Shown: positions 53,609 to 63,282 of the stretch, in pieces
Numbering within the stretch: position 1 is the stretch's first letter
How the letters are laid out: each line of letters opens with the position of its first letter
NCBI GenBank assembly: GCA_018334995.1
Contig: JAGXKW010000006.1
Span: 1 to 64,000, forward strand
DNA length: 64,000 bases
From: Wenzhouxiangellaceae bacterium
Lineage (GTDB): Bacteria; Pseudomonadota; Gammaproteobacteria; Xanthomonadales; Wenzhouxiangellaceae
Direction of reading: 5' to 3'
The notes under the pieces: generated by a model
Databases searched by the model: none
The model's input: the letters and a program-made list of their open reading frames with translations, nothing else
What the model was told of the DNA's origin: nothing
Program-made: the position numbers and the translations under genes

Positions 53609-55288
53609 ATGGCCGAGGTGCATTCAGACAAGTCGTCCGCTACGGAAGAACGCGCTGCAAGGCAGGCGCAGGCCGCGGCATGGTGGCGCGGTGCGGTGAT
53701 CTACCAGATCTATCCGCGCAGCTTCCAGGACAGCAACGGTGACGGCGTGGGCGACTTGCCCGGCATCATTTCGCGCATGGACTACCTGGCTGATCTCGGC
53801 GTCGATGCGTTATGGATCGCACCGTTCTTCAAGTCGCCGATGGTCGATTTCGGCTATGACGTGGCCGATCCGCGTGATGTCGATCCAATGTTCGGTACGC
53901 TGGCAGATTTCGACGAGCTCGTTGCCCAAGCCCATGCGCGAGGACTGAGAGTCATCATCGATCAGGTCCTCAGCCACACTTCGGTGGAACATCCCTGGTT
54001 CCAGGAAAGCCGAAGCTGTCGCGACAATCCGAAAGCCGACTGGTACGTCTGGGCCGATCCCGGACCCGACGGCACGCCGCCCAATAACTGGATGGCGCTG
54101 TTCGGCGGCGTGGCCTGGCAATGGGAACCCCGGCGGCAACAGTACTATCTTCATAATTTCCTGACGGCACAACCGGATCTCAATTTCCACAATGATGATG
54201 TGCGCCGCGCTGTGCTCGATGATCTGCGGTTCTGGCTGGATCGCGGCGTGGACGGCTTCCGGCTCGATGCAATCAACTTCTGTTATCACGATGCCCGGTT
54301 GCGCGACAATCCGCCGAAGCCAGCCCACCTGCGCACCGGGCGCGGTTTTTCGCCGGACAACCCTTACGCCTACCAGTATCATGACTACAACAACACGCAA
54401 CCGGAAAACCTGGAATTCATGGAAGACATCCGGCGATTGCTCGACGAGTATCCGGGCACCACGTCGCTGGGAGAAATTTCGTCGGAAGATTCGGTCGCGA
54501 CCATGGCCGAGTATTCAGGTGAGCGGCGCCTGCACATGGTCTACAGCTTCGAACTGTTGACCGAAGACTTCTCCGCATCCTATATTCGCGAAACAATTGC
54601 GCGCCTGGAGCGCAAGCTGACCGACGGCTGGCCGTGCTGGGCGATTTCCAACCATGATGTCGAGCGCGTTGCGAGTCGCTGGGGCCGCGGTGATTACTCG
54701 GCCGACCTCGCAACCATGCTGAGCGCTTTGCTGGCCTCACTGCGCGGATCGATTTGCATCTACCAGGGCGAGGAGCTCGGGCTGCCCGAAGGCGATGTCC
54801 CGTTCGAACAGATGCGCGATCCATACGGCATCGCATTCTGGCCTGACTTCAAGGGCCGCGACGGATGCCGCACGCCCATGCCGTGGGACGATTCGGTCAA
54901 TGCCGGTTTCAGCGCCGCCACGCCGTGGTTGCCGGTGATGGCGGAGCATCGTTCGCTGTCCGTCGCGTGCCAGGCGGCCGATCCGGATTCGGCCCTGAAC
55001 CGATTCAGAAGACTGCAGCAATGGCGTCGCAGCCAGCCTCCATTGGCCCGCGGCGACATTCGCTTGCTCGACACCGACGAGCCGGTACTTGCATTCGTGC
55101 GCGGAACGGAGACTGAATCGATGCTTGCGGTATTCAACCTATCGGCCGGGCCCGTTCGCGCCACGCTTCCCGAATCCTTCAGGGACTACTCGGCCGTCGA
55201 ATGCCCCGGCCCGGTCAACGGTATCGTCTCCGACCGCAGCGTCGAACTCCCGCGCCACGGCGCCGCCTTCGCCCGCCGACGGGAATAG
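53609..55288 (+). CDS. cytoplasmic GH13 alpha-glucosidase (oligo-1,6-/maltose glucosidase)
   Basis: A 559-residue GH13 enzyme of the oligo-alpha-glucosidase subgroup (GH13_23-like). Its start WWRGAVIYQIYPRSFQDSNG is typical. Catalytic residues are Asp220 in DGFRLDAINF, Glu289 in TTSLGEISSE and Asp350 in WAISNHDVERV. No signal peptide is present, so it works in the cytosol, cleaving maltose or short malto-oligosaccharides imported by the MFS permease to glucose for glk. The length of the inter-domain loop and the DQVLSHTSVEHPWF region agree with this subgroup. It is divergent from the receptor and shares two operators with it. Confidence 0.94.
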   Translation: MAEVHSDKSSATEERAARQAQAAAWWRGAVIYQIYPRSFQDSNGDGVGDLPGIISRMDYLADLGVDALWIAPFFKSPMVDFGYDVADPRDVDPMFGTLADFDELVAQAHARGLRVIIDQVLSHTSVEHPWFQESRSCRDNPKADWYVWADPGPDGTPPNNWMALFGGVAWQWEPRRQQYYLHNFLTAQPDLNFHNDDVRRAVLDDLRFWLDRGVDGFRLDAINFCYHDARLRDNPPKPAHLRTGRGFSPDNPYAYQYHDYNNTQPENLEFMEDIRRLLDEYPGTTSLGEISSEDSVATMAEYSGERRLHMVYSFELLTEDFSASYIRETIARLERKLTDGWPCWAISNHDVERVASRWGRGDYSADLATMLSALLASLRGSICIYQGEELGLPEGDVPFEQMRDPYGIAFWPDFKGRDGCRTPMPWDDSVNAGFSAATPWLPVMAEHRSLSVACQAADPDSALNRFRRLQQWRRSQPPLARGDIRLLDTDEPVLAFVRGTETESMLAVFNLSAGPVRATLPESFRDYSAVECPGPVNGIVSDRSVELPRHGAAFARRRE

Positions 55289-55403
55289 AAACCGCGCTCG
55301 GGACGGCGATCCTCGACAACCGAAAGCCGCCTTTTGTTCTTGATCGTCTCGGGGCGCTGTGCAGCGAATCCTCGATGTTGTTTCCAGGCTGCCGGCGCCT
55401 TGA

Positions 55404-56036
55404 TCAGTCGGACAGCAGGTTGACGCAATCGCGCGCCAGCGCGGCGATGCGCGGCCAGTCATGGTCGCGAACGGCCTCGGCGGGCACCATCCACGATCCG
55501 CCCACCGTCAGTACGTTTTTCTGGCGAAGATAGTCGGCCGCGTTGCTGCCGGAGATGCCGCCGGTGGGACAGAAGCGCGCATCCGGCAACGGACCCAGCC
55601 AGCTTTTCAGCGTCGCGACGCCGCCGGCGGCTTCGGCGGGAAAGAACTTGAAGCGCTGCCAGCCGAGCTCCACTCCGGCCATGACTTCGCTGGCCGTTGC
55701 CACGCCAGGGACGAACGGTATCGAGGCCTGCTGCGCGGCGCGGTATAGCGCTGTGGTTGCGCCAGGCGATATCGCGAACGCCGCACCGGCCCGTTCCACC
55801 TTTTTCAAGTCGTCCTCGACAAGCACCGTGCCGGCGCCGATGATCATGCCGGGTACCGCATCGCGCATCCTGCCGATGGCCTCCAGTGCTACGGGCGTGC
55901 GCAACGTGACCTCGACCACCGGCAGACCGGCCTCGAACAGCGTCTCGGCCAGCGGGGCGGCGGCCTCCAGGTCGTCGATGGTCAGCACCGGCAGGACCGG
56001 GGCCCTGCTCAGCATCGCGTCGATATCTTTATTCAT
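55404..56036 (-). CDS. eda: 2-keto-3-deoxy-6-phosphogluconate (KDPG) aldolase
   Basis: A 210-residue class I aldolase that splits KDPG to pyruvate and glyceraldehyde-3-phosphate in the last step of the Entner-Doudoroff pathway. Conserved elements are VVEVTLRTPVALEAI with catalytic Glu42, GMIIGAGTVL, AISPGATTAL and Schiff-base Lys130 in RFKFFPAEAAGG. It is the last gene of the operon, 74 bp after glk; the spacer contains a heptamer repeat. Confidence 0.96.
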   Translation of the reverse strand: MNKDIDAMLSRAPVLPVLTIDDLEAAAPLAETLFEAGLPVVEVTLRTPVALEAIGRMRDAVPGMIIGAGTVLVEDDLKKVERAGAAFAISPGATTALYRAAQQASIPFVPGVATASEVMAGVELGWQRFKFFPAEAAGGVATLKSWLGPLPDARFCPTGGISGSNAADYLRQKNVLTVGGSWMVPAEAVRDHDWPRIAALARDCVNLLSD

Positions 56037-56080
56037 TGGGCACTCCGGTGGTGATCGATATTGGCCTGGATATTATTTCC

Positions 56081-56108
56081 CGGAAACCGGAAACCGGAAA
56101 CCGGAAAC
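56081..56108. repeat. (CGGAAAC)4 tandem heptamer between glk and eda
   Basis: Four perfect copies of CGGAAAC occupy 56081-56108, two bases after the glk stop codon region ends on this strand and 45 bp before the eda start. The copy number could vary by slippage and change glk-eda spacing. Confidence 0.85.
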
Positions 56109-56110
56109 CC

Positions 56111-57106
56111 TCACCCCCGATCCTTCAGCGCGAGCGCCGCGCCCAGCAGGCCGGGTTCGGGATGGGTGACCAGCACCACCCGGACTTCCTCCAGCCAGGC
56201 GGCGAAGCGGCCCTTGTCGAGGAAGCGCTCGGCGAAGGCGCTCGTGCGCAGGAAGTTCGCGAAGCGCGGCGCCATGCCGCCGGCGATGCCCACGGTCTGC
56301 GCACCGTGGATCAGCGCACAGTCGCCGGCGAAGCTGCCGAGAATGGCGCAGAACCGCGCCAGGGCGCGCCGCGCCATCACGTCGTCGCCGACCAGCGCGC
56401 GCTGCACGATGTCGGCCGGGCTGGCCAGGCGTTCGCGCGGCGTCTCGGATTTCGCCGGCGGCGCGCCGGAAAGGGCGGCGTGGATGCGTGCCAGGCCGTT
56501 GCCGGAAAGCACGCGCTCGATCGAAACGCGACCATGGCGCGCGTGCAGCCATTCGTGCAGCATGCGTTCCTCGCTGCCCTGCGGCGCGAAGCTGACGTGC
56601 CCGCCTTCGGTTTCGATGACGTGCCACGATTCGGTATCGAGGCAGGTGATCAGCGCCACGCCCATCCCGGTGCCCGGACCGATCACGCTGATCGGCGCGC
56701 GCGGTTCGTCGTACCGACCACGATGGATGACGATCTTTTCGTCGTCGCGCAGGGCCGGAATCGCGCGCGCGGCGGCGCCGAAGTCGTTGATGATGAGTAG
56801 ATCGTCCAGTTCCAGCTCGGTCTTCAGTTCGCCGCGGCTGAACGACCAGGCGCGGTTGGTCAAGCGGATTTCCTCGCCGGTCGCCGGGCAGGCCACGGCG
56901 ATTGCCGCGCGCTTGATGGCGTCGCGGTCCGGCAGTTGCGAAAGGTAATGGCGCGCGGCGTGCTGCAGGCTGGCGAAGCTGTCGGCGCTCAGCCTGCTGG
57001 TGTCGTGCAGGTGCGGCCGCTCGCTGTCGATATCGGCCAGCGCGAAACGCGCGTTGGTCCCGCCGATGTCGGCGATCAGGACCCGCTCGGAATCGCGTTC
57101 GCTCAT
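56111..57106 (-). CDS. glk: glucokinase (Glk/ROK-unrelated bacterial glucokinase family)
   Basis: A 331-residue glucokinase (PF02685). The phosphate-binding start is [18 protein letters not shown]; the substrate region [17 protein letters not shown] and [13 protein letters not shown] follow, then [16 protein letters not shown]. It phosphorylates free glucose, matching the absence of a PTS in this window and the glucose-releasing enzymes in sublocus B. The start overlaps the edd stop by four bases. Length is typical for E. coli-type Glk. Confidence 0.95.
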   Translation of the reverse strand: MSERDSERVLIADIGGTNARFALADIDSERPHLHDTSRLSADSFASLQHAARHYLSQLPDRDAIKRAAIAVACPATGEEIRLTNRAWSFSRGELKTELELDDLLIINDFGAAARAIPALRDDEKIVIHRGRYDEPRAPISVIGPGTGMGVALITCLDTESWHVIETEGGHVSFAPQGSEERMLHEWLHARHGRVSIERVLSGNGLARIHAALSGAPPAKSETPRERLASPADIVQRALVGDDVMARRALARFCAILGSFAGDCALIHGAQTVGIAGGMAPRFANFLRTSAFAERFLDKGRFAAWLEEVRVVLVTHPEPGLLGAALALKDRG

Positions 57107-58929
57107 CCCGCGGTTTCCGTGCCGAACAGGATGCTGGCGCCGGATTCGGCGTCGCCGACGCCGGCGCGCATGGCGCCGAACAGCTCGCGGCCGGTGCCGC
57201 TGCGGTTGGCTTCCAGGTTCATCGGCCGGGCGTCGCGCCTGCGCAGTTCGGCGGGTCCGGGCTGACAGTCCAGCCGCCCGGCCTCGGCGTCGACGGTCAC
57301 CATGTCGCCGTCATGCAGCATGCCGATGGCGCCGCCGGCAGCGGCCTCGGGCACGACGTGAATGGCCGCAGGCACCGAACCCGAGGCCCCCGACATGCGG
57401 CCGTCGGTGACGATGGCCACGCGCTGGCCGCGGTCCTGCAGCACCTGCAGCGTGGGCGTGAGCTTGTGCAGTTCGGGCATGCCGTTGGCGCCCGGGCCCT
57501 GGCCGCGGATCACCGCCACGAAGTCGCCCTCCAGCGTTCCGGACTTGAAGGCGGCCAGCAATTCCTCCTGCGAATCGAAGATGCGGGCCGGCGCCTCGAT
57601 CCGACGGTGTTCGGGCGCGACGGCCGAGATCTTGATGATGGCGCGGCCCAGGTTGCCCGTGAGCAGCCGGATGCCGCCTTCGGGCGAGAACGGCGCGGCC
57701 GCGCCGCGCAGGATTTCCGGGTCGCGCGATTTTTCCGGTGCGGATTTCCAGGCCAGGCGGTCGCCGTCCAGCGTCGGCTCCTGCGCCTGGTCATAGAGGT
57801 CGCCGCCGTGCACGGTCCGGAGGTCGGGGTGCAGCACGCCGGCGTCCAGCAGTTCGCGAATCACGAAGCCCATGCCGCCGGCGGCGTGGAAATGATTGAC
57901 GTCGGCCTGGCCGTTTGGATACAGGTGCGCCAGCAGGGGAGTGGCGCGCGAGATCTCGTCGAGGTCGTTCCAGTCGATGATCAGCCCGGCCGCGCGCGCC
58001 ATCGCGACCAGGTGGATGGCGTGGTTGGTCGATCCGCCGGTCGCCGCCAGCCCGACCATCCCGTTGACGATGGCTTTTTCATCGACGCTGTGGCCGATCG
58101 GCGTGTATTCGGCGCCGTGCGCGGTGATGTCGCAGGCGCGCTCGGCGGCGGCCAGCGTCAGCTGTTCGCGCAACGGCGTGTTCGGATTGATGAAGGCCGC
58201 CCCGGGCAGGTGCAGGCCCATGACCTCCATCAGCATCTGGTTGGAATTCGCGGTGCCGTAGAAGGTGCAGGTGCCCGGGGCGTGGTAGGACTGCGATTCG
58301 GCCTCCAGCAGGTCCTCGCGGCTGGCCTTGCCCTCGGCATGGGCCTTGCGCACGCGCGCCTTCTCGCTGTTGGGCAGGCCCGACGGCATCGGGCCGGCGG
58401 GCACGAGAATCACCGGCAGGTGGCCGAACGCCAGTGCGCCGATCACCAGCCCGGGCACGATCTTGTCGCATACGCCCAGCAGCAGCGCGGCGTCGAAGGT
58501 GTTGTGCGACAGGCTCACCGCGGTGGCCTGGGCGATCACGTCGCGCGAGAACAGCGACAGCTCCATGCCGGGTTGCCCCTGGGTGACCCCGTCGCACATT
58601 GCCGGTACGCCGCCGGCGAATTGTGCAGTGCAGCCCTTGCCGCGTGCGGCAAGCTTGATCAGACCCGGGAAGCGTTCCAGCGGCTGGTGCGCCGAAAGCA
58701 TGTCGTTGTAGGCCGACACGATGCCGAGATTGGGCGCCTTCAGCGCCTTGAGCCTCGGCTTGTCTTCGCCCGAGGCGGCGAAGGCATGGGCCAGGTTGCC
58801 GCAGCTGATCGAGCTGCGTGCCGGACCCCGGTCGCCGGCCTGGTCGATCCGCTCGAGGTAGCGCGCGCGGGGTTCCGCGGAGCGGGCGCGGATCCTTTCG
58901 GTGACTCGTTCGATGGTCTTGTGCATCAC
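57103..58929 (-). CDS. edd: 6-phosphogluconate dehydratase
   Basis: A 608-residue IlvD/Edd family iron-sulfur dehydratase that makes KDPG from 6-phosphogluconate. Features include [18 protein letters not shown], the cysteine motif [33 protein letters not shown] and [18 protein letters not shown]. Length matches E. coli Edd (603). It overlaps pgl upstream and glk downstream by four bases each, so the three are one coupled block. Some Edd residues differ from IlvD, supporting the assignment, as does the operon. Confidence 0.96.
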   Translation of the reverse strand: MMHKTIERVTERIRARSAEPRARYLERIDQAGDRGPARSSISCGNLAHAFAASGEDKPRLKALKAPNLGIVSAYNDMLSAHQPLERFPGLIKLAARGKGCTAQFAGGVPAMCDGVTQGQPGMELSLFSRDVIAQATAVSLSHNTFDAALLLGVCDKIVPGLVIGALAFGHLPVILVPAGPMPSGLPNSEKARVRKAHAEGKASREDLLEAESQSYHAPGTCTFYGTANSNQMLMEVMGLHLPGAAFINPNTPLREQLTLAAAERACDITAHGAEYTPIGHSVDEKAIVNGMVGLAATGGSTNHAIHLVAMARAAGLIIDWNDLDEISRATPLLAHLYPNGQADVNHFHAAGGMGFVIRELLDAGVLHPDLRTVHGGDLYDQAQEPTLDGDRLAWKSAPEKSRDPEILRGAAAPFSPEGGIRLLTGNLGRAIIKISAVAPEHRRIEAPARIFDSQEELLAAFKSGTLEGDFVAVIRGQGPGANGMPELHKLTPTLQVLQDRGQRVAIVTDGRMSGASGSVPAAIHVVPEAAAGGAIGMLHDGDMVTVDAEAGRLDCQPGPAELRRRDARPMNLEANRSGTGRELFGAMRAGVGDAESGASILFGTETAG

Positions 58930-59621
58930 GGGCTCCAGTGTATTTCAAGCGGCAGGTCCGGCCGGGCAAAAAGCGCTGCGACGGGAAATTGCAGGCGATC
59001 GCCGCTGTCGATCGCGCGCCTCAGCGTTGCCCGCTTGCGCTCGCCGCGGATCAGCAGCAACAGGCGCCGGCTGGCGGCAATGGCCGGGAAAGTCAGCGAG
59101 ACGCGCACGAACGGCGCATCCGCGGGCAGCGGATCGGGATGCACGATGGCGACCGGTGAATCGCATGCCGGGTCCAGCGCATCGGCCAGTTCCGGCGCGC
59201 CGGGAAACAGCGAGGCGAAGTGACCGTCCGCGCCCATGCCGAGCAAGCAGGCGTCGAACGGCAGCTCGATTTCGCCCAGCGCCGTCCGGGCTGCATCCAG
59301 CGACGGCCGGTCGCCGGGATTGCGCGGCGTCAGCGAGGCGAACCGGGCGTCGGCGCCGGCGAACGCTTCGCGCAGGGCGCTGAGGTTGCAGGCGGGATGG
59401 TCGTGCGGCACCCACCGTTCATCGCCCGGAATCAGGGTCGTGTGCGGCCACTGCAGGCGCATTTCGGACAGCTGGCGATAGACCGGTATGGGCGTGGAAC
59501 CGCCGGCCAGTGCGAGAGCGGCCCGTCCACGTGCGGCCAGGGCCTCGCTGCAGGCCTCGGCCAGCGTGCGCGCGGCCGTGCGGGCCAGGGTTTCGAAGTC
59601 CGGATGTTCGATCCACTGCAT
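58926..59621 (-). CDS. pgl: 6-phosphogluconolactonase
   Basis: A 231-residue DevB/NagB-fold lactonase (PF01182). Motifs: [34 protein letters not shown] and [16 protein letters not shown]. It hydrolyses 6-phosphogluconolactone produced by Zwf. It follows zwf by 46 bp and overlaps edd by four bases. Confidence 0.95.
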   Translation of the reverse strand: MQWIEHPDFETLARTAARTLAEACSEALAARGRAALALAGGSTPIPVYRQLSEMRLQWPHTTLIPGDERWVPHDHPACNLSALREAFAGADARFASLTPRNPGDRPSLDAARTALGEIELPFDACLLGMGADGHFASLFPGAPELADALDPACDSPVAIVHPDPLPADAPFVRVSLTFPAIAASRRLLLLIRGERKRATLRRAIDSGDRLQFPVAALFARPDLPLEIHWSP

Positions 59622-59667
59622 CAGGCCCGTACCTCGTGATTTCGATCCGGCGTCGCCGCGGCCAATG

Positions 59668-61128
59668 CTATTCGCGCCAGCTGTGACCGTGGCGCTCGGT
59701 CATGGCGACCGCGCTGGACGGCCCCCAGGTGCCGGCCTGGTATTGTTTCGGCGCGAGTTCGCGCGTGTGCCAGCCTTCGAGGATGGTATCGACCCAGCTC
59801 CAGGCCGCCTCGACCTCGTCGCGCCGGACGAACAGCGTGCCGTTGCCCTCGATGGCGTCGAGATACAGGCGCTCGTAGGCGATGCGCCGGTTTTCCTGGT
59901 CGAACGCGCTGTGCCGGTCGAGGTCCAGGGCGACCTGCGACAGGTGCACGCCGTTGCGGTCCAGTCCGGGTTTCTTGTTCATCAGGCACAGCGAGATGTG
60001 TTCTTCGGGCTGCAGCCGGATGATCAGCGAATTGGGCTTGAGGCTGCCGGCCGCGCCGGAGAATATCGAGTGCGGCACCTGCCGGAACTGGATGTAGATC
60101 TCGGTCACCCGCCGGGGCAGCCGCTTGCCCGTGCGCAGGTAGAACGGTACGCCGGACCAGCGCCAGTTGTCGATGTGCGTCCGCAGCGCGACGAAGGTTT
60201 CGGTGCTGCTGTCGCTGCCGAGCTCTTCGAGATAGCCGGGCACCGTTTTGCCGTCGATCGCGCCGGTAGTGTACTGCCCGGCCACGCTGTTGGCCTCGAG
60301 GTCGGACCCGCTGATGGGCCTGAGGGAATTGAGCACCTTGAGCTTTTCGTTGCGCACCGCGGTGGGCTTGAAGCGCGAAGGCGGTTCCATTGCCGTCAGA
60401 CACAGCAGCTGCAGCATGTGGTTCTGCACCATGTCGCGCATCGCGCCGTATTCATCGTAATAGCCGGCGCGCTCTTCCAGGCCCACGGTTTCGGCCACCG
60501 TGATCTGCACCTGCTCGATGTGCCGGGCATTCCAGATCGGTTCGAAAAGCGCGTTGGAAAAGCGCAGTGCCAGCAGGTTCTGGACGCCGTCCTTGCCCAG
60601 GTAGTGATCGACCCGGTAGACCTGGTCCTCGGCAAACGCCTGCCCGACGCCTTCGTTGATTTCGGTGGAACTCTGCAGGTCGTGACCGATGGGTTTTTCC
60701 AGCATCACGCGCGTGCCGGGATCGTCGAGCCCGGCCTCGGCCAGCGCCGAGCAGATGGTCGGGTACCAGCGCGGTGCCGTGGACAGGTGGAACAGCACGT
60801 CGCCGTCGTTGCGCCTGCGCTTGATCTCCCGGACAAGCTTTCCGGTCGACGTTTTCGCGGCCAGATCCACCGGCCGGTATTCCAGGCGCCCCAGCAGCCG
60901 ATCGAGGGCGTCGCCGTCGTCTGCGCCGGCGTGGGGTTCCAGCGTCTCGCGCGCTTGCTGCACGAAGGCTTCGGTGTCCAGTTCGGATCGCGCGCAGCCA
61001 AGCACTTTCAGGGCCTCGGGCAGAAGTCGGTCGCGCTCCAGGCCGAACAGCGAGGGCAACAGCATGCGCTGGGCGAGGTCGCCGGTTGCGCCGAAGATCA
61101 CCAGCAGATTTGCAGGTCGGGTCGTCAT
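59668..61128 (-). CDS. zwf: glucose-6-phosphate 1-dehydrogenase
   Basis: A 486-residue enzyme. The NADP+ loop is IFGATGDLAQRMLLPSL; the substrate motif is RVDHYLGKDG (172-181), preceded by EKPIGHDL. Length is normal. It commits glucose-6-phosphate to the Entner-Doudoroff route and yields NADPH. It starts the operon zwf-pgl-edd-glk-eda; the 88-bp gap after the MFS gene may hold its own promoter, but no operator was recognised there. Confidence 0.97.
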   Translation of the reverse strand: MTTRPANLLVIFGATGDLAQRMLLPSLFGLERDRLLPEALKVLGCARSELDTEAFVQQARETLEPHAGADDGDALDRLLGRLEYRPVDLAAKTSTGKLVREIKRRRNDGDVLFHLSTAPRWYPTICSALAEAGLDDPGTRVMLEKPIGHDLQSSTEINEGVGQAFAEDQVYRVDHYLGKDGVQNLLALRFSNALFEPIWNARHIEQVQITVAETVGLEERAGYYDEYGAMRDMVQNHMLQLLCLTAMEPPSRFKPTAVRNEKLKVLNSLRPISGSDLEANSVAGQYTTGAIDGKTVPGYLEELGSDSSTETFVALRTHIDNWRWSGVPFYLRTGKRLPRRVTEIYIQFRQVPHSIFSGAAGSLKPNSLIIRLQPEEHISLCLMNKKPGLDRNGVHLSQVALDLDRHSAFDQENRRIAYERLYLDAIEGNGTLFVRRDEVEAAWSWVDTILEGWHTRELAPKQYQAGTWGPSSAVAMTERHGHSWRE

Positions 61129-61216
61129 CGAGGAATCCTTGTCGTTGGGTCAAGCCTCTGCAGTGCGTCCGATTTCGCCATCCGCTGAATCGGTGAATGC
61201 GGTTCAAAGCGCGAGC

Positions 61217-62539
61217 TCAATTGCGAGTCTCCCGATTGCCGGTTCCATTATCGGCCTCGCGGCGCTTGATGTGCGCCAGCAGCACGAAGGTGACCGCGCC
61301 GGCCAGCGTGAGCGTGAACGGAAAAAGCAGCACGAACCGGCCGCGGCCGGGTTCCATGCTTTCCAGCCACTGGTACAGGCCCACGCCGACCAGCGGTGCG
61401 ATCAGGCCGCGGATGCCGGTGAGCGTGACGTGGATCCCCATGTACAGCGTCGAGCGGCCGTCGCTGGCGAAATCATTATGGCCCAGGTTCCAGCCGAGCC
61501 GGCCGCCGGCGAAAGCGGCCCCCAGCATCAGCGCGCCCAGCCAGAACAGCCAGACCTGGCCGAAGATCGCGCCGGGGACGAACAGCGCCATGGTCGCGAC
61601 GAACATCCAGGAGTGCCAGGCGCGGTATTCCAGGATATGCACCTTGTCGAGGTAGCGCGCCCAGACCGGCGTGAACGTTGCCAGCGCCAGCAGCGGAATG
61701 GTGGTGGTGATCAGCACCTGCATCAGGCGCGACACGCCCAGCTGTTCGGTCAGGATCACCACCAGCAGCGCGATGACCATCAGGTTGCCGGCGCCGAACA
61801 CGAACATGGTCGCCATGTATCGGCGGTACCAGACATCGGTTTTCAGCACGTCGATCGCATCGGCAATCCGCGCTCGCCCCTGGCCGCGGGCGTCGGTCTC
61901 CTCGCGCAACAACCGGCCGTGGCCGCGCACCGTGAAGCGCCGGTAGCGCCAGGCGGCGATAAATCCCATCAGCGCGGTGATCGGAAGCACGCCGCGCCAG
62001 GCCTGGTCGTGGAACTCCATGGCAACGCCGGTCACGGCCGCGGTGCCGGCGATCAGCAGCGAATAGGTCACGGCGATGCGGCCGGTGATCGTCGCGCGCA
62101 CGTGGCGCGGGAAGTTGGCGCGCCAGATCGCCGCGCGCAGCGTGACCACGCCGGCCCAGCACAGGCGCGCGGCGATCATCCAGAACACCAGCCAGATCAG
62201 CCCGGCGGCATTGACCGGCGACAGCGCGATCATCAGGGCGCAGCCGGCGCATGCGGCCATCAGCGCCGAAACCCAGCGCGTCTTGTGCCGGCCGTGCGCG
62301 AGGTTCGCGAACGCCAGGCTGGCCACGTTGGCGAAGGCCGGCGCGCCGGCGACCATGGCCACGGCCAGGTTGATCACTGCCGGGGCGGCGGCCCCGGCGA
62401 AACCGATCTTGACGATCACGCCGAGCAGCCCGCCTTCCAGCGCGCCCAGCGTGACCGCCATCAGCGCATTGACCTGCACCTCGCGCGGCATCAGCGTTCG
62501 GGCGACGAATGGCAGCTTGTTGCGGCTTGGAGACACCAT
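61217..62539 (-). CDS. MFS transporter of unknown substrate
   Basis: A 440-residue integral membrane protein with about twelve segments. The N-terminal half includes GALEGGLLGVIVKIGFAG, and a central cytoplasmic loop (RRFTVRGHGRLLREETDA) separates the halves. Features of known sugar MFS subfamilies are absent. It lies directly upstream of zwf in the same direction, 88 bp away, so import of a hexose or export of an organic acid is possible. The C-terminal tail NGTGNRETRN reads like a translated intergenic repeat. Confidence 0.85.
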   Translation of the reverse strand: MVSPSRNKLPFVARTLMPREVQVNALMAVTLGALEGGLLGVIVKIGFAGAAAPAVINLAVAMVAGAPAFANVASLAFANLAHGRHKTRWVSALMAACAGCALMIALSPVNAAGLIWLVFWMIAARLCWAGVVTLRAAIWRANFPRHVRATITGRIAVTYSLLIAGTAAVTGVAMEFHDQAWRGVLPITALMGFIAAWRYRRFTVRGHGRLLREETDARGQGRARIADAIDVLKTDVWYRRYMATMFVFGAGNLMVIALLVVILTEQLGVSRLMQVLITTTIPLLALATFTPVWARYLDKVHILEYRAWHSWMFVATMALFVPGAIFGQVWLFWLGALMLGAAFAGGRLGWNLGHNDFASDGRSTLYMGIHVTLTGIRGLIAPLVGVGLYQWLESMEPGRGRFVLLFPFTLTLAGAVTFVLLAHIKRREADNGTGNRETRN

Positions 62540-62673
62540 GGGGCCTGCGTGGGCGAATGGAATTTTCCGCCCGGCGGCGGAAAGTCCTTGATCCGGGGCT
62601 CGAAAGCGCCATATGGTACGTTACGGAGAAGTCTACGACTACGCCCAAAACCATGACCCCACAGGAGCGCAAC

Positions 62674-63225
62674 ATGAACACATCGATCATCCGGCTGGTC
62701 GCGGCCGTCTTTCTGGTCGGATCGCTGGCCGCCTGCCAGAGCGAGGACAGCGAGCGCGAGGTCGAGGAAGCCGAACGGGCGGTAGAAGAGGCCGCCGAGA
62801 AATCGGCCGAGGCCGCCGGGGAATCCGCCGAGGCCGCCGAGCAAGTCTACAAGGACACGATGGAAGCCACCAAAGAGGCGGTCGAAGAAGGCAGGGCGTC
62901 GGCCGAAACCACGCTGAACCAGATGCAGTCCGAGGGCCAGAAGGCCTGGCAGGAGGCCATGCAGGCCGCCAACGAGGCCAACATGAAGGCCCGGAACATG
63001 GTCAGTTCGGGAATGGAACGGGGCAGCGAGGCATGGGACGAAGCCCTGGCCGAGGTGCGCGAGGCGCGCGATGAGGCGCAGGATGCGCTGGAAGAAGCGC
63101 GCGAGTACTCCGATGAACGGTGGGATTCCTTCAGTGCCCGGGCCCGGGCGGTCCTGGACGAGGCCGCTCGCACCCTGGATGATCTGGCCGAGGACGAAGA
63201 ATCCTCCGACGATACCGATTCGTGA
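62674..63225 (+). CDS. coiled-coil Glu/Ala-rich lipoprotein
   Basis: A 183-residue lipoprotein: signal SIIRLVAAVFLVGSLAAC with lipobox LAAC. The mature region is almost entirely Glu/Ala/Lys/Arg with heptad- or 11-residue-like periodicity (EAERAVEEAAEKSAEAAG, EVREARDEAQDALEEA), predicting long helix or coiled coil and an acidic tail (EDEESSDDTDS). This is similar in style to LEA/apolipoprotein-like stress lipoproteins, but I cannot place it in a named family. ATG 62674 has AGGAG six bases upstream; the longer upstream frame is discarded. It is divergent from the MFS gene and 144 bp before leuS. Confidence 0.8.
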   Translation: MNTSIIRLVAAVFLVGSLAACQSEDSEREVEEAERAVEEAAEKSAEAAGESAEAAEQVYKDTMEATKEAVEEGRASAETTLNQMQSEGQKAWQEAMQAANEANMKARNMVSSGMERGSEAWDEALAEVREARDEAQDALEEAREYSDERWDSFSARARAVLDEAARTLDDLAEDEESSDDTDS

Positions 63226-63252
63226 TCCAGGCGATCTCCGGATAACTCGGCG

Positions 63253-63276
63253 CGGCGGCCGGCCTGCCGGCCGCCG
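63253..63276 (+). terminator. 11-bp GC-only hairpin before leuS
   Basis: CGGCGGCCGGC (63253-63263) and GCCGGCCGCCG (63266-63276) form a perfect 11-bp stem with a two-base loop. No T tract follows, so it may be a pause or rho-assisted terminator for the lipoprotein gene, or a palindromic element. Confidence 0.5.
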
Positions 63277-63282
63277 TGCTGA

